Below, in pieces: positions 23,901 through 31,751 of a stretch of DNA of 64,000 nt (within the stretch, counting starts at the first letter, position 1; each line of letters opens with the position of its first letter). The notes beneath the pieces are model-generated. The model was not told the origin of the DNA. It did no database searches and was given only the letters and a program-made list of their open reading frames with translations. The DNA is from DASQPE01 sp035644115. GTDB lineage: Bacteria; Gemmatimonadota; Gemmatimonadetes; Gemmatimonadales; GWC2-71-9. Location of the stretch: contig DASQPE010000099.1 of NCBI GenBank assembly GCA_035644115.1, positions 1-64,000 on the forward strand. Direction: 5' to 3'. The translations under genes were made by a program, and so were the position numbers.

Positions 23901-24374
23901 ATGCGCCTCGGTCGCTGGCTAACCCCTGCTCTGGCCCTTCTGTCTGCCGCGGCCCCAGCCGGCGCGCAGGATCCGCCCCCAGATCGGGCCGCGGTGCTCG
24001 CGGTGGTACAGCGCCTGTTCGACGGCATGCGCGCCGGGGACAGCGGGGCCGTGCGCGCGACGTTTCACCCCCAGGCGTTGCTCGCCACGACCGTGAGCCG
24101 GGACGGCGCCGCGACCGTCCGGATCGACACCGTTGACGCGTTCGTACGCGCGGTCGGCACGCCCCACCCCGAGATGTGGGATGAGCGGGTCGGGAAGACC
24201 CGGGTGGAGCTGGACGGTCCCCTGGCGTCGGTGTGGGCCGAGTATTCCTTTTATGCCGGGGCCAAGTTCAGCCACTGCGGTATCGATGCGTTTCAGATTG
24301 CGCGCGACGGTAATGCGTGGCGCATCGTCGCCCTCATGGATACCCGTCGCCGCGACGGGTGCCCCGACCGGTAG
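23901..24374 (+). CDS. Secreted NTF2-like (DUF4440/SnoaL-type) protein
   Basis: 157 residues with a signal peptide (cleavage near APAGAQ). The mature protein starts 'DRAAVLAVVQRLFDGMRAGD' and continues with 'FHPQALLATTVSRDGAATVR', then 'FQIARDGNAWRIVALMDTRR', the three parts of a lumazine-binding-like NTF2 fold. Periplasmic, ligand unknown. First gene of a run leading to lspA and DUF411 with gaps of 7 bases or fewer. Confidence 0.82.
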   Translation: MRLGRWLTPALALLSAAAPAGAQDPPPDRAAVLAVVQRLFDGMRAGDSGAVRATFHPQALLATTVSRDGAATVRIDTVDAFVRAVGTPHPEMWDERVGKTRVELDGPLASVWAEYSFYAGAKFSHCGIDAFQIARDGNAWRIVALMDTRRRDGCPDR

Positions 24375-24381
24375 CCGATCG

Positions 24382-24681
24382 ATGTACCGGATCGTCTGGC
24401 AGTTCGACGTCGAGCCGGCTCGGGTCGCGGAGTTCGAGCGGGAGTACGGAGTGGAGGGAGGCTGGGTCCGTTTCTTTCGTGGCGGCGAAGGCTATCTCGG
24501 AACCGACCTGTTCCGAAGCCATCACGAGCCGATGCGCTATCTCACCGTGGACCGCTGGACCTCGCGTGCCGCGTACGACGCGTTTCGCGCGGCTCGTCGG
24601 CAGGAATACGCCGCGCTGGACACCCAATGCGCCGCGTTCACCCGAGCGGAGCAGCTCGTCGCTCAGGGAGAGGAGCCGTGA
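24382..24681 (+). CDS. ABM-domain (antibiotic biosynthesis monooxygenase-like) protein
   Basis: 99 residues. Begins MYRIVWQFDVEPARVAEFE and ends with a helix and strand 'YLTVDRWTSRAAYDAFRAA', the dimeric ferredoxin-like ABM fold. Such proteins act as small oxygenases or as stress-protective binders; no cofactor site is visible. It lies seven bases after the NTF2-like gene. Confidence 0.75.
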   Translation: MYRIVWQFDVEPARVAEFEREYGVEGGWVRFFRGGEGYLGTDLFRSHHEPMRYLTVDRWTSRAAYDAFRAARRQEYAALDTQCAAFTRAEQLVAQGEEP

Positions 24682-24682
24682 G

Positions 24683-25207
24683 GTGAGCGCCTGGACTCCA
24701 AAAGCAAAGGCGTTCTGGTCGCTGCTCGCGGTGCTGGTACTCGCCGATTGCAGTACCAAGCGCCTCGCAGTGGCCCACCTGTCGCCGCCCTACATCCCGC
24801 ACGAAGTCGTGGGGGACTGGTTCCGCTTCACGCTGGCGTACAACCCCGGCGCGGCGATGGGCCTCTTTCTGGGCGCCTACTCGCGGGTGGGCCTGGCCGT
24901 GGTGGCGGTCGTGGCGCTCGCGGTCCTGGGCACTCTCTATCGCCGCAGTCCTTCGGGCGACGGCTGGCGGGCGGCCGCCCTGGCGCTGGTCGCCGGCGGC
25001 GCGGTCGGCAATCTGCTCGACCGGCTTCGCTCGGCCCGAGGCGTCGTAGACTTCATCGACGTCGGCATCGGCGACGTCCGGTTCTGGACTTTCAACATGG
25101 CGGATCTCGGCATCACCTGCGGAGCCCTGCTCCTTGCGCTCCTGCTCGCCCAGCAGCAGCCGGGGGAGCAGCCGACGGTGACCGACGAACCGAAGGAGAC
25201 CTCATGA
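24683..25207 (+). CDS. lspA: Lipoprotein signal peptidase (signal peptidase II)
   Basis: 174 residues from a GTG directly after the preceding stop. Family motifs: 'LADCSTKRLAV' (canonical D-Q-x-T-K, here D-C-S-T-K), 'YNPGAAMGLF', 'GNLLDRL' and 'VVDFIDVG', and 'FNMADLGITCGALLL', which supply the two catalytic Asp residues. Four membrane helices. It cleaves prolipoproteins after diacylglyceryl modification, consistent with several lipoprotein genes in this window. Overlaps the DUF411 gene by four bases. Confidence 0.92.
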   Translation: MSAWTPKAKAFWSLLAVLVLADCSTKRLAVAHLSPPYIPHEVVGDWFRFTLAYNPGAAMGLFLGAYSRVGLAVVAVVALAVLGTLYRRSPSGDGWRAAALALVAGGAVGNLLDRLRSARGVVDFIDVGIGDVRFWTFNMADLGITCGALLLALLLAQQQPGEQPTVTDEPKETS

Positions 25208-25665
25208 TCTCACGCCGCGAGTTTCTCGCGGGGACCGCCGGCCTGGCCGCGGTGAGTGCCGCTGCCCGGCCCCTCCTCGCCCTCTCGGCAGGCTCCGTCG
25301 TCACGGTCTACAAGACCGCCAGCTGTGAGTGTTGCGCGCACTGGGTCGAGCACTTGAAGCTCAATGGCTTCCGCCCCGAGACCCACGATCTGGATTCGGT
25401 CGATCCGATGAAGGATCGCTATGGCGTGCCGAAGCCGCTCCGTTCGTGTCACACGGCGCTGGTGGACGGCTACGTGATCGAGGGTCACGTTCCGGCCGAC
25501 GATATTCAGAGCCTGCTCGAGGACCGGCCCAAGGTCGTCGGCCTCGCGGTGCCGGGCATGCCGGCGAGCGCGCCGGGGATGTATCAGCCCGGCGACGCGA
25601 AGGTCCCATACCAGGTGCTCGCGTTCCAGAAGTCCGGCGCCACCACCACCTACGCGAAGCACTAA
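25204..25665 (+). CDS. DUF411 metal-binding protein with Tat-type signal
   Basis: 153 residues. The N-terminus 'SRREFLAGTAGLAAVSAAA' is a Tat-like signal (R-R-x-F-L then a hydrophobic stretch). 'VYKTASCECCAHWVEHLK' contains the CxCC/CxxC cysteines and 'MKDRYGVPKPLRSCHTALVD' the third cysteine plus His of the DUF411 family, which is linked to copper binding. Export folded with metal would fit. It begins inside the lspA stop codon (ATGA). Confidence 0.88.
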   Translation: MISRREFLAGTAGLAAVSAAARPLLALSAGSVVTVYKTASCECCAHWVEHLKLNGFRPETHDLDSVDPMKDRYGVPKPLRSCHTALVDGYVIEGHVPADDIQSLLEDRPKVVGLAVPGMPASAPGMYQPGDAKVPYQVLAFQKSGATTTYAKH

Positions 25666-25677
25666 ACCCTCGAAGCG

Positions 25678-28158
25678 CTAAACTCTCCGGCGGCGGGTCG
25701 GCTCGGCCCGGAGCGGGTCGTCGGGCCAGTAGTGCTTCGGGTAGCGCCCCTTCAGGTCCTTCCGCACGTCGAAGTACGTCGTCCGCCAGAAGCTCGCCAG
25801 GTCGCGCGTTACTTGAACCGGTCGCTGCGCCGGCGAGAGCAGGTGCAGGGTAAGCGGCACTGCGCCGCCGCCCACTCGCGGGGTTTCCGCCCAACCGAAC
25901 ACTTCCTGCAGCCGCACCGCGAGCGCCGGAGCATCGGGGTCGCTGTAGTCCACGGCGATCCTCGAGCCGCTCGGCACCTCGATATGGGTGGGGGCGAGCC
26001 GGTCCAGCGCGGCCCGCTGCTCGCCAGACAAAAGCCCGAGCAGCAGCTGGCCCAGGTCCAGCCGTCGCAGGCCGTCTCGCTTCGTGATGCCGCCCAGCGC
26101 GGGGCCCAGCCACTCGGCCAGAGAGCCGAGCAGCGCCGCGTCCGAGACATCGGGCCAGCGGGAGTCGAGCCGATGTCCGAACCCGATCCTGGCCCGCGTC
26201 CGCAAAGCTCCCTCGGTCCACGGCAGGCCGCCCGGCCCGTCGCGCCGCAGCCGGTCGAGCAGAGCGGCGGTGACCGCGCCCGGGTCGGGGTCGCGGATTG
26301 TCAGCTCGCGCAGCACGATGGCCCCCAGTCTCTCGTGCCGCCGCGCGACCACGGCGTCCGCGCCATCGTCCCACGCGACACTCTCCTCGCGGACGACCTG
26401 GTCCCCCAGCTCCCGCTCCAGATCGTCGAGCGCGAGCGGCGCCCCCAGATAGATCCGGCTCTCCTGCGGCTTGCCGTCGAGCTCGGCGGCGACCACATAG
26501 TCCTCCCGGCCGAGCGGATCGCTCGGGTCCACGAAGGCACCGGCTCCATTTCGGAGCAGAAAGCGCGTGCTCCCCTGACGCCGCTGGCCGATCCGATCCG
26601 GGTACGCCAGCGCCAGCAGCAGTCCCACCTCCGACGGCGCGGGATCGCGTTCGGACTGGTCGGCCACGCCCAGGCGCCGGCGGATGAGCCGGGCCTCGGC
26701 CTGGATCCGACGCAGCGCGGCCGGGCTCGCTGACGGATGCCCTCGGCGCAGCGCATCGAGGCGGAGCGAAAGGTCGGCCCCGGTCTCACCTTCGCCGCGA
26801 AAGGGGTCGCGCTCGCTGAGTAGCGCGGCGAGATCCGCCGCCGGTCCCGAGAGCCCCAGACTCCCCGCCCGGAGCAGCATGTGCGCGAGGCGAGGGTGAA
26901 TGGCGAGCTGCGCCATGCGGCGGCCATGGGCGGTGACTCTGCCGGTTCCATCGAGCGCACCGAGCTCGCCGAGCAGCTCCCGGGCCTGCTGAAGCGCGGC
27001 GGCCGGCGGGGCATCCAGCCACCTGAGCTCGCCTGGATCGGTCACACCGGCGTCCGCGAGATCGAGCGCGAGCGGCGCGAGGTCGGCCCCGAGAATCTCC
27101 GGGGTATCGAACGGCCGCAGCTCCGTCATCGCGGCCTCCGGCCAGAGGCGCCAACAGATACCCGGCCCGGTACGGCCGGCGCGGCCCCGCCGCTGGTCCG
27201 CCGCCGCCCGAGACACCCGGACCGTCTCGAGCCGGGTCATGCCCGTGCGGGGTGAAAAGCGCGGCACCCGGGCGAGGCCGGCGTCGATCACGACCCGAAC
27301 GCCTTCGATTGTGAGGCTGGTTTCCGCGATCGAAGTCGCGAGCACGACCTTGCGGCTACCCGCGGGACTCGGCGCGATCGCTGCCTCCTGCGCTTCGGGA
27401 CCGAGATCGCCGGACAGCGGGTGCACTCGGATCGTGGGGTCGAGTCCCCCGGTTGCCAGCAGGGTCGCGGTGCGTCGGATCTCGCCCGCGCCAGGCAGAA
27501 ACACCAGCACATCGCCGGGCTCCGCCTGCAGCGCGTCGTGCACCGCAGCGGCCGCCGCGACGTGGACTGGAGCATCCGCACGGGCCCGCACATAGCGGGT
27601 TTCGATCGGGTATTGGCGTCCTTCGGTCGTCACGATCGGCGCCCCGTCGAGCAGAGCCGCTACCCGCTCGCCCTCGAGCGTCGCCGACATGACCAGTATC
27701 CGAAGGTCCTCGCGCATAAGCCCGCGGCTATGCAGCGTGAGGGCCAGGCCGAGATCGCCGTGAAGGCTCCGCTCGTGGAACTCGTCGAAGATGACGAGTC
27801 CGATGCCCTCGAGGCCCGGATCCGCCGAGAGCAGTCGGGTCAGGACGCCCTCGGTGACGACCTCGATCCGGGTGGCCGGCCCTACCCGGGTATCGCGGCG
27901 AATCCGGTAGCCCACGGTGGCCCCAACCGGTTGCTGGAGCAGGCGAGCCATCCAACCCGCCGCGGCCCGAGCTGCCAGCCGGCGCGGCTCCAGCATCACG
28001 ATACGCCCGCTCAGCCAGGGCTCGTCGAGCAGCGCGAGCGGCACCCGGGTGGTCTTACCCGAGCCGGGAGGCGCCTGCAACACCGCTGCCCGCCGCTCGC
28101 GAAGCGCGCCGCGGAGCGCGGGCAGCGCGCCGTCGATAGGAAGAGGGGCCGCCGTCAT
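25678..28158 (-). CDS. hrpB: ATP-dependent helicase HrpB
   Basis: 826 residues, full length for HrpB. Motifs in order: Walker A 'APPGSGKTTRVPLAL' near 30, the DEAH-type box 'VIFDEFHERSL' near 123, 'VMSATLEGERV' (SAT) near 156, then a Q-R-x-G-R-x-G-R-type motif 'DQRRGRAGRTGPG' near 327. The C-terminal HrpB domain ends 'FDVRKDLKGRYPKHYWPDDP', diagnostic for the family. Acts on nucleic acid in the cytoplasm; the physiological substrate in bacteria is not established. Confidence 0.95.
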   Translation of the reverse strand: MTAAPLPIDGALPALRGALRERRAAVLQAPPGSGKTTRVPLALLDEPWLSGRIVMLEPRRLAARAAAGWMARLLQQPVGATVGYRIRRDTRVGPATRIEVVTEGVLTRLLSADPGLEGIGLVIFDEFHERSLHGDLGLALTLHSRGLMREDLRILVMSATLEGERVAALLDGAPIVTTEGRQYPIETRYVRARADAPVHVAAAAAVHDALQAEPGDVLVFLPGAGEIRRTATLLATGGLDPTIRVHPLSGDLGPEAQEAAIAPSPAGSRKVVLATSIAETSLTIEGVRVVIDAGLARVPRFSPRTGMTRLETVRVSRAAADQRRGRAGRTGPGICWRLWPEAAMTELRPFDTPEILGADLAPLALDLADAGVTDPGELRWLDAPPAAALQQARELLGELGALDGTGRVTAHGRRMAQLAIHPRLAHMLLRAGSLGLSGPAADLAALLSERDPFRGEGETGADLSLRLDALRRGHPSASPAALRRIQAEARLIRRRLGVADQSERDPAPSEVGLLLALAYPDRIGQRRQGSTRFLLRNGAGAFVDPSDPLGREDYVVAAELDGKPQESRIYLGAPLALDDLERELGDQVVREESVAWDDGADAVVARRHERLGAIVLRELTIRDPDPGAVTAALLDRLRRDGPGGLPWTEGALRTRARIGFGHRLDSRWPDVSDAALLGSLAEWLGPALGGITKRDGLRRLDLGQLLLGLLSGEQRAALDRLAPTHIEVPSGSRIAVDYSDPDAPALAVRLQEVFGWAETPRVGGGAVPLTLHLLSPAQRPVQVTRDLASFWRTTYFDVRKDLKGRYPKHYWPDDPLRAEPTRRRRV

Positions 28159-28223
28159 CGCCCGAAACTTACCGCCGCGCTCTACCGTCTTCGGGTGAGA
28201 CGCGATAGTCTATAGCGCACTCT

Positions 28224-28718
28224 ATGTCACCCGCCGACCTGCTCGACCTTTTCGCGTGGGATGCCTGGGCCAACCGCGAGACGCTGCATTCCGTGCGTCC
28301 GGCTGCTGCCGACGCACCCAGAACCGTCAAGCTGCTGGCCCACATAGCCGCCACCGAGATCCTGTGGCTGTCACGCATCCATGCGAGGCCGTCGCCGGTC
28401 GCGGTCTGGCCCGACCTCCCGATCGAGGAGTGTACCCGGTTGTTGGTCGACGCGGCCGACCAGTGGCTCGCCTGCCTCCAGGGCCTCGGCCCCGAAGATG
28501 GGTCCCGGCCGGTGGCCTACGTCAATTCCAAGGGGGAGTCGTTTCGAAGCTCGGTCATCGATATCGCCACCCACGTCGTGTTCCACTCGCATTACCACCG
28601 GGGCCAGATCGCCGCCCTGGTCCGCGCCGCCGGCCACGAGCCGGCCTACACCGACCTGATCCACGCAATCCGCACCAACGCTGTGGCACCCAAGGAGGTC
28701 GTCCGTGACCGAGACTGA
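28224..28718 (+). CDS. DinB-family (DUF664-like) protein
   Basis: 164 residues. 'LFAWDAWANRETL' opens the first helix, 'KLLAHIAATEILWLSRI' supplies one metal-binding His, and 'THVVFHSHYHRGQIAALVR' carries the characteristic H-x3-H pattern of DinB. Possible thiol transferase or hydrolase. Starts after a divergent promoter with hrpB; overlaps the next gene by 14 bases. Confidence 0.85.
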   Translation: MSPADLLDLFAWDAWANRETLHSVRPAAADAPRTVKLLAHIAATEILWLSRIHARPSPVAVWPDLPIEECTRLLVDAADQWLACLQGLGPEDGSRPVAYVNSKGESFRSSVIDIATHVVFHSHYHRGQIAALVRAAGHEPAYTDLIHAIRTNAVAPKEVVRDRD

Positions 28719-28947
28719 GTTCGACGTGCGGCGCCGCGCCGCCGCACGGGCGAAGCAGGTGCTGGAAGGGACCCTCAGCCCCGAGGCTCTCCGGGCAGAG
28801 TTCGCCGACGTGGAGGACCGTGCCGTCGCCTCGCTGCTCGACCTGCTGGAGCATGCGCCGGTGCACGGAGTGCTGGGCGGGGGCGAGGGAGCCTGGCAGA
28901 ACTACCAGCAGTCGCTGCGGGACGTCATCGCAGGCCTAACGACCTGA
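28705..28947 (+). CDS. Small hypothetical protein
   Basis: 80 residues, GTG start inside the end of the DinB gene, preceded by AAGGAGG at 28691-28697. It is almost entirely helical, with 'VRRRAAARAKQVLEGTLSP' and 'VEDRAVASLLDLLEHAPVHG'. No domain is recognised. The ribosome-binding site and overlap support translation. Confidence 0.6.
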   Translation: MTETEFDVRRRAAARAKQVLEGTLSPEALRAEFADVEDRAVASLLDLLEHAPVHGVLGGGEGAWQNYQQSLRDVIAGLTT

Positions 28948-28949
28948 CC

Positions 28950-29291
28950 ATGTCGGGCCGGTTCACCGTCGAGCAGGCCGTCAGCGCGCTTCCCGAGCCC
29001 CCTGCCGAGCAATACGCCGAGCTGTTCCAGCACGGGACCCTGCGGGTCGGCCTCTATGCCCCGCGAGATCACGATCCACAGGAGCCGCACACTCAGGACG
29101 AGGTCTACCTGGTGTTGGCGGGCGCCGGCTGGTTCGTGAACGGGCCGGCCCGCGATCGCTTCGGCCCTGGCGATCTGCTCTTCGTTCCGGCGGGCACCCT
29201 CCATCGCTTCGAGGATTTTACCGACGATTTTCGGGTGTGGGTGATCTTCTACGGTCCACCCGGGGGCGAGCGGCCGGTGCGCGATGGCTGA
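28950..29291 (+). CDS. Single-domain cupin
   Basis: 113 residues, ATG two bases after the preceding stop. 'EPHTQDEVYLVLAGAGWFVN' is the first cupin motif (His, Glu) and 'PGDLLFVPAGTLHRFEDFT' the second (His), so a metal-binding site is complete. The role could be a dioxygenase or a binding protein. The stop overlaps the next gene by eight bases. Confidence 0.85.
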   Translation: MSGRFTVEQAVSALPEPPAEQYAELFQHGTLRVGLYAPRDHDPQEPHTQDEVYLVLAGAGWFVNGPARDRFGPGDLLFVPAGTLHRFEDFTDDFRVWVIFYGPPGGERPVRDG

Positions 29292-29514
29292 CGCGCGGGG
29301 GGAGATGGGGCGCCAGCTGCTGCGCATGATCGCGCTGGTGGCGGCGGTTGACGCGGTCGCGATCGCGGCGTGGTTCCTCGCCGGCATCCGCGGCCGGAGC
29401 GAGGGCGTGCAGGTGCTGTATGCGATCGGGTGGACCCTGGCGACGCTGGGGGTGGTGGTTGTCTCTATGCGGAAGATCAGAGACGCCAGAAAAAGCGTGA
29501 AAAGTGAAAAATGA
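29284..29514 (+). CDS. Two-helix membrane protein whose C-terminus is encoded by a repeat
   Basis: 76 residues, two hydrophobic segments at about 16-33 and 44-61, an ordinary small membrane protein. The last seven residues, SVKSEK plus the stop, are encoded by GTGAAAA-type repeat units of the adjacent hairpin element. The original C-terminus has probably been replaced by the repeat. No family is recognised. Confidence 0.6.
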   Translation: MADARGEMGRQLLRMIALVAAVDAVAIAAWFLAGIRGRSEGVQVLYAIGWTLATLGVVVVSMRKIRDARKSVKSEK

Positions 29515-29600
29515 AAAGTGAAAAGGGGCGCCGATCACGCACGGAGCCCCCTTTTCACTGTTCACTGTTCACTTTTCACTTTCACTTTCACTTTTCACGC
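29495..29600. repeat. Inverted-repeat element built from GTGAAAA units
   Basis: The left arm (29495-29529) is four tandem 7-base units of GTGAAAA type ending in GGGGC. The right arm (29546-29600), read on the minus strand, has about seven units mixing GTGAAAA, GTGAAA and GTGAACA. The outer 15 bases of both arms match (GCGTGAAAAGTGAAA). The spacer is about 16 bases. The element lies between convergent genes and supplies the TGA stop of both. It can form a long cruciform or hairpin and may act as a bidirectional terminator. Confidence 0.85.
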
Positions 29601-30389
29601 AGTTTCAGTCTTGGCCCCCGTGGCGCTGGTGATCGCCGGCGTCTCCCCGGTCGGCTGGTCCACCGCGTCGATTCGCACCACAATGGCCGTGATGTTGTCG
29701 AGGCCGCCCCGACGGTTCGCTTCGGTGATCATCTTGTCCACCCACGCCTGCGGGTCCCCCTCCGACGACAGGATCTTGACCAGCAGCTCGTCTTCCAGCA
29801 TTCCCGTGAGCCCGTCCGACCCCAGCAGCACGATGTCGCCTGTCTTGAGCGAGCCGAAGTAGAGATCCGGCACCACGTCCACGCTGGCCCCGACGCAGCG
29901 GGTGATGACGTTGCTGTAGGGATGGACCCGTGCCTGCTCAGCCGTGAGCAGCCCGGCGTCCACCTGCTCCTGCACGTAGGAATGATCTTTGGTGAGTTGG
30001 GTGAAGTAGCCGTCCCGGAGCAGGTAGGCCCGACTGTCTCCCACCTGGCCGATCAGGTACCGCCCCCGCATGAGCACCAGCACGGTGGCGGTGGTCCCCA
30101 TACCCCGCTTGTCGTGTTCGGCCAGCGTGCGCTCGAAGATCGCGTCGTTGGCCTCCCGGATCGAGGCCCGGACCCGCTCGGCAACCTGCTGCTCGGTCAG
30201 CCCGCGCAGCGAGCCGATCTCGCGCGAGGCGATGCGGACCGCCATCTCACTGGCCACCTCGCCGGCCGCATGCCCGCCCATCCCATCCGCGACGATGAAA
30301 ATGCCGCGATCGGAGAGCATGAGGTAGTTGTCTTCGTTGCCCGACCGGACGACACCTACGTCGGTGCGGGCTGCACAGGTGAAGTGCAC
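29595..30389 (-). CDS. PP2C-type serine/threonine protein phosphatase
   Basis: 264 residues from a GTG with GGAG upstream. PPM-family motifs: 'ARTDVGVVRSGNEDNYLM', 'IFIVADGMGGHAAGEVAS' (metal-binding Asp and Gly), 'RGMGTTATVLVL', 'QVGDSRAYLLR', 'TKDHSYVQEQV', 'LLGSDGLTGML' and 'GGLDNITAIVVRI'. It dephosphorylates Ser/Thr residues using two Mn/Mg ions. It is the last gene of an operon with an FHA protein, 10 bases behind it. The stop codon is provided by the adjacent repeat element. Confidence 0.93.
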   Translation of the reverse strand: MHFTCAARTDVGVVRSGNEDNYLMLSDRGIFIVADGMGGHAAGEVASEMAVRIASREIGSLRGLTEQQVAERVRASIREANDAIFERTLAEHDKRGMGTTATVLVLMRGRYLIGQVGDSRAYLLRDGYFTQLTKDHSYVQEQVDAGLLTAEQARVHPYSNVITRCVGASVDVVPDLYFGSLKTGDIVLLGSDGLTGMLEDELLVKILSSEGDPQAWVDKMITEANRRGGLDNITAIVVRIDAVDQPTGETPAITSATGAKTETA

Positions 30390-30399
30390 GGGGCTCCGT

Positions 30400-31722
30400 T
30401 TATTTCAACAGCATGAACGCGATGACGCCTGCGACCACGAGAACGGCGGCTACGATCAGCCACCGCGGCAGTCCCTGAGGCTCGGGTGCAGCGGCGCGGA
30501 CCGGCCTCCGCGGGGAAGCGGCTTCCCGTTCGGGCGGCGTGCGCAGCCCTTCGACCATGCGGGTTCCCACCCGCTGCTGGATGCCGGTCGTATCATCCGT
30601 CGATTCGAACAGCGTCGCGACCTCGCCGAATCGAATGGTGGCACCGGGTCCGAGCGGAGTCTCCTCCGTGAGTCGCTCGCCGTCCACGAAGGTTCCGTTG
30701 GTAGACCCCAGATCGGTCAACACCCAGATCCCTTCGCGCCGCTGCAGCTTCGCGTGCGACGCGCTCACGCTCGGCTCCGGGATCACCAGGTCGTTGTAGT
30801 CGCCCCGGCCGATGTTCACCACCGGGTTCCGCACCGTGAGCCGTTTCCCCTTGAGACTGCCACTCCGCACCAGCAGTGACGCAATCGGGGCCTCGACGGC
30901 CGTGATCGGCGTGACCGGCCCCGCCAGCGGTGGGCCGGGCGGACCGCCGAACATGGTGTCGAACAGGCGTTGCTGCGCCCCGGTCGGCGGCGGCTCGGCA
31001 CCGGTCGCGGCGACCGCGGGGGCCGGCGGCGGGGTCGGCGCGCTACCGGCTTCGCCGTAGAACCGGAATTCATCCGCGCCGACCCGGATGACATCGGCCC
31101 GGTGCAGCACGCGGGAGCCCTCCACCCGGTGCCCGTTCACGAAGGTGCCGTTGGTGCTGGTGTCCACCAGCACGAAACCCTGCTCCGTCGCGACGATCTG
31201 CGCGTGCCGTCGCGACACCTCGTTTCCCGGGACCACGACGTCCGCGCTCGCGTCCCGCCCGATGACCACCGCGGCTCCCACCTGGTATTCGCGCCCGTCG
31301 GTGAGACACACCAGCCGCCCACCGGTAACCACGGCCGGTGGCGGCGGCTTGGAGCCGCTGGACGGCGTGAACTTTTCGAAGGCGGACGAATCGAAGAACT
31401 TGGTGTGGCCTCCCCGGCTGGGATCGACCACCAGGAGCTCGTGCGGACCGATCCTGATCTTGTCGCCGTGCAGCACCGGGGTCGGATCGTCGCCCTGCCG
31501 AACCCCGTTCACCAGGATCTCGGCCCCCGGCGAGCCTCGGCGGATGGCGGCCGATCCGTCCGGCAGCCCCTGCACGACGGCATGACGCGGCTGAACACCC
31601 TCCCCGCTGAGGGGCAGAGCGCAATCGGCGTCGGATCCGACCACCGTTTCGCCGGCGGCGATGGGGTATCGCAAGCCGCCGACTTCAAGTTGCATCATGG
31701 AGCCTGGTGCAGGGTGGGTCAT
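30400..31722 (-). CDS. Triple-FHA-domain protein with C-terminal membrane anchor
   Basis: 440 residues; the start may be the ATG at 31722 or one of two ATGs at 31698/31695. Three FHA modules are seen: around 15-75 ('GEGVQPRHAVVQG'), around 145-205 ('NEVSRRHAQIVATEQGF', 'STNGTFVNGHRVEG') and around 300-355 ('SVSASHAKLQRREGIWVL', 'GSTNGTFVDGERLTE'). The last 20 residues are a hydrophobic helix. FHA domains bind phosphothreonine, so the protein is a membrane-tethered scaffold for phosphorylated partners. The PP2C gene directly downstream could reverse that phosphorylation. No Ser/Thr kinase is in the window. Confidence 0.88.
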   Translation of the reverse strand: MTHPAPGSMMQLEVGGLRYPIAAGETVVGSDADCALPLSGEGVQPRHAVVQGLPDGSAAIRRGSPGAEILVNGVRQGDDPTPVLHGDKIRIGPHELLVVDPSRGGHTKFFDSSAFEKFTPSSGSKPPPPAVVTGGRLVCLTDGREYQVGAAVVIGRDASADVVVPGNEVSRRHAQIVATEQGFVLVDTSTNGTFVNGHRVEGSRVLHRADVIRVGADEFRFYGEAGSAPTPPPAPAVAATGAEPPPTGAQQRLFDTMFGGPPGPPLAGPVTPITAVEAPIASLLVRSGSLKGKRLTVRNPVVNIGRGDYNDLVIPEPSVSASHAKLQRREGIWVLTDLGSTNGTFVDGERLTEETPLGPGATIRFGEVATLFESTDDTTGIQQRVGTRMVEGLRTPPEREAASPRRPVRAAAPEPQGLPRWLIVAAVLVVAGVIAFMLLK

Positions 31723-31751
31723 GGAGTGCCAGACAACCTACCCGTGGGGTC

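Noticed and set aside
22159..23922. Long plus-strand open frame of 587 codons
   Set aside because: It runs antisense over the BI-1/YccA and transglycosylase genes, whose families are recognised; its Arg/His/Gln-rich composition is typical of an antisense frame in GC-rich DNA.
25732..26733. Plus-strand frame of 333 codons opposite hrpB
   Set aside because: Antisense shadow of HrpB, whose motifs are complete on the minus strand.
29495..29600. Possible CRISPR array from short repeats
   Set aside because: Units of 7 bases without spacers, arranged in two inverted arms, do not fit CRISPR repeats and spacers; no cas genes are near.
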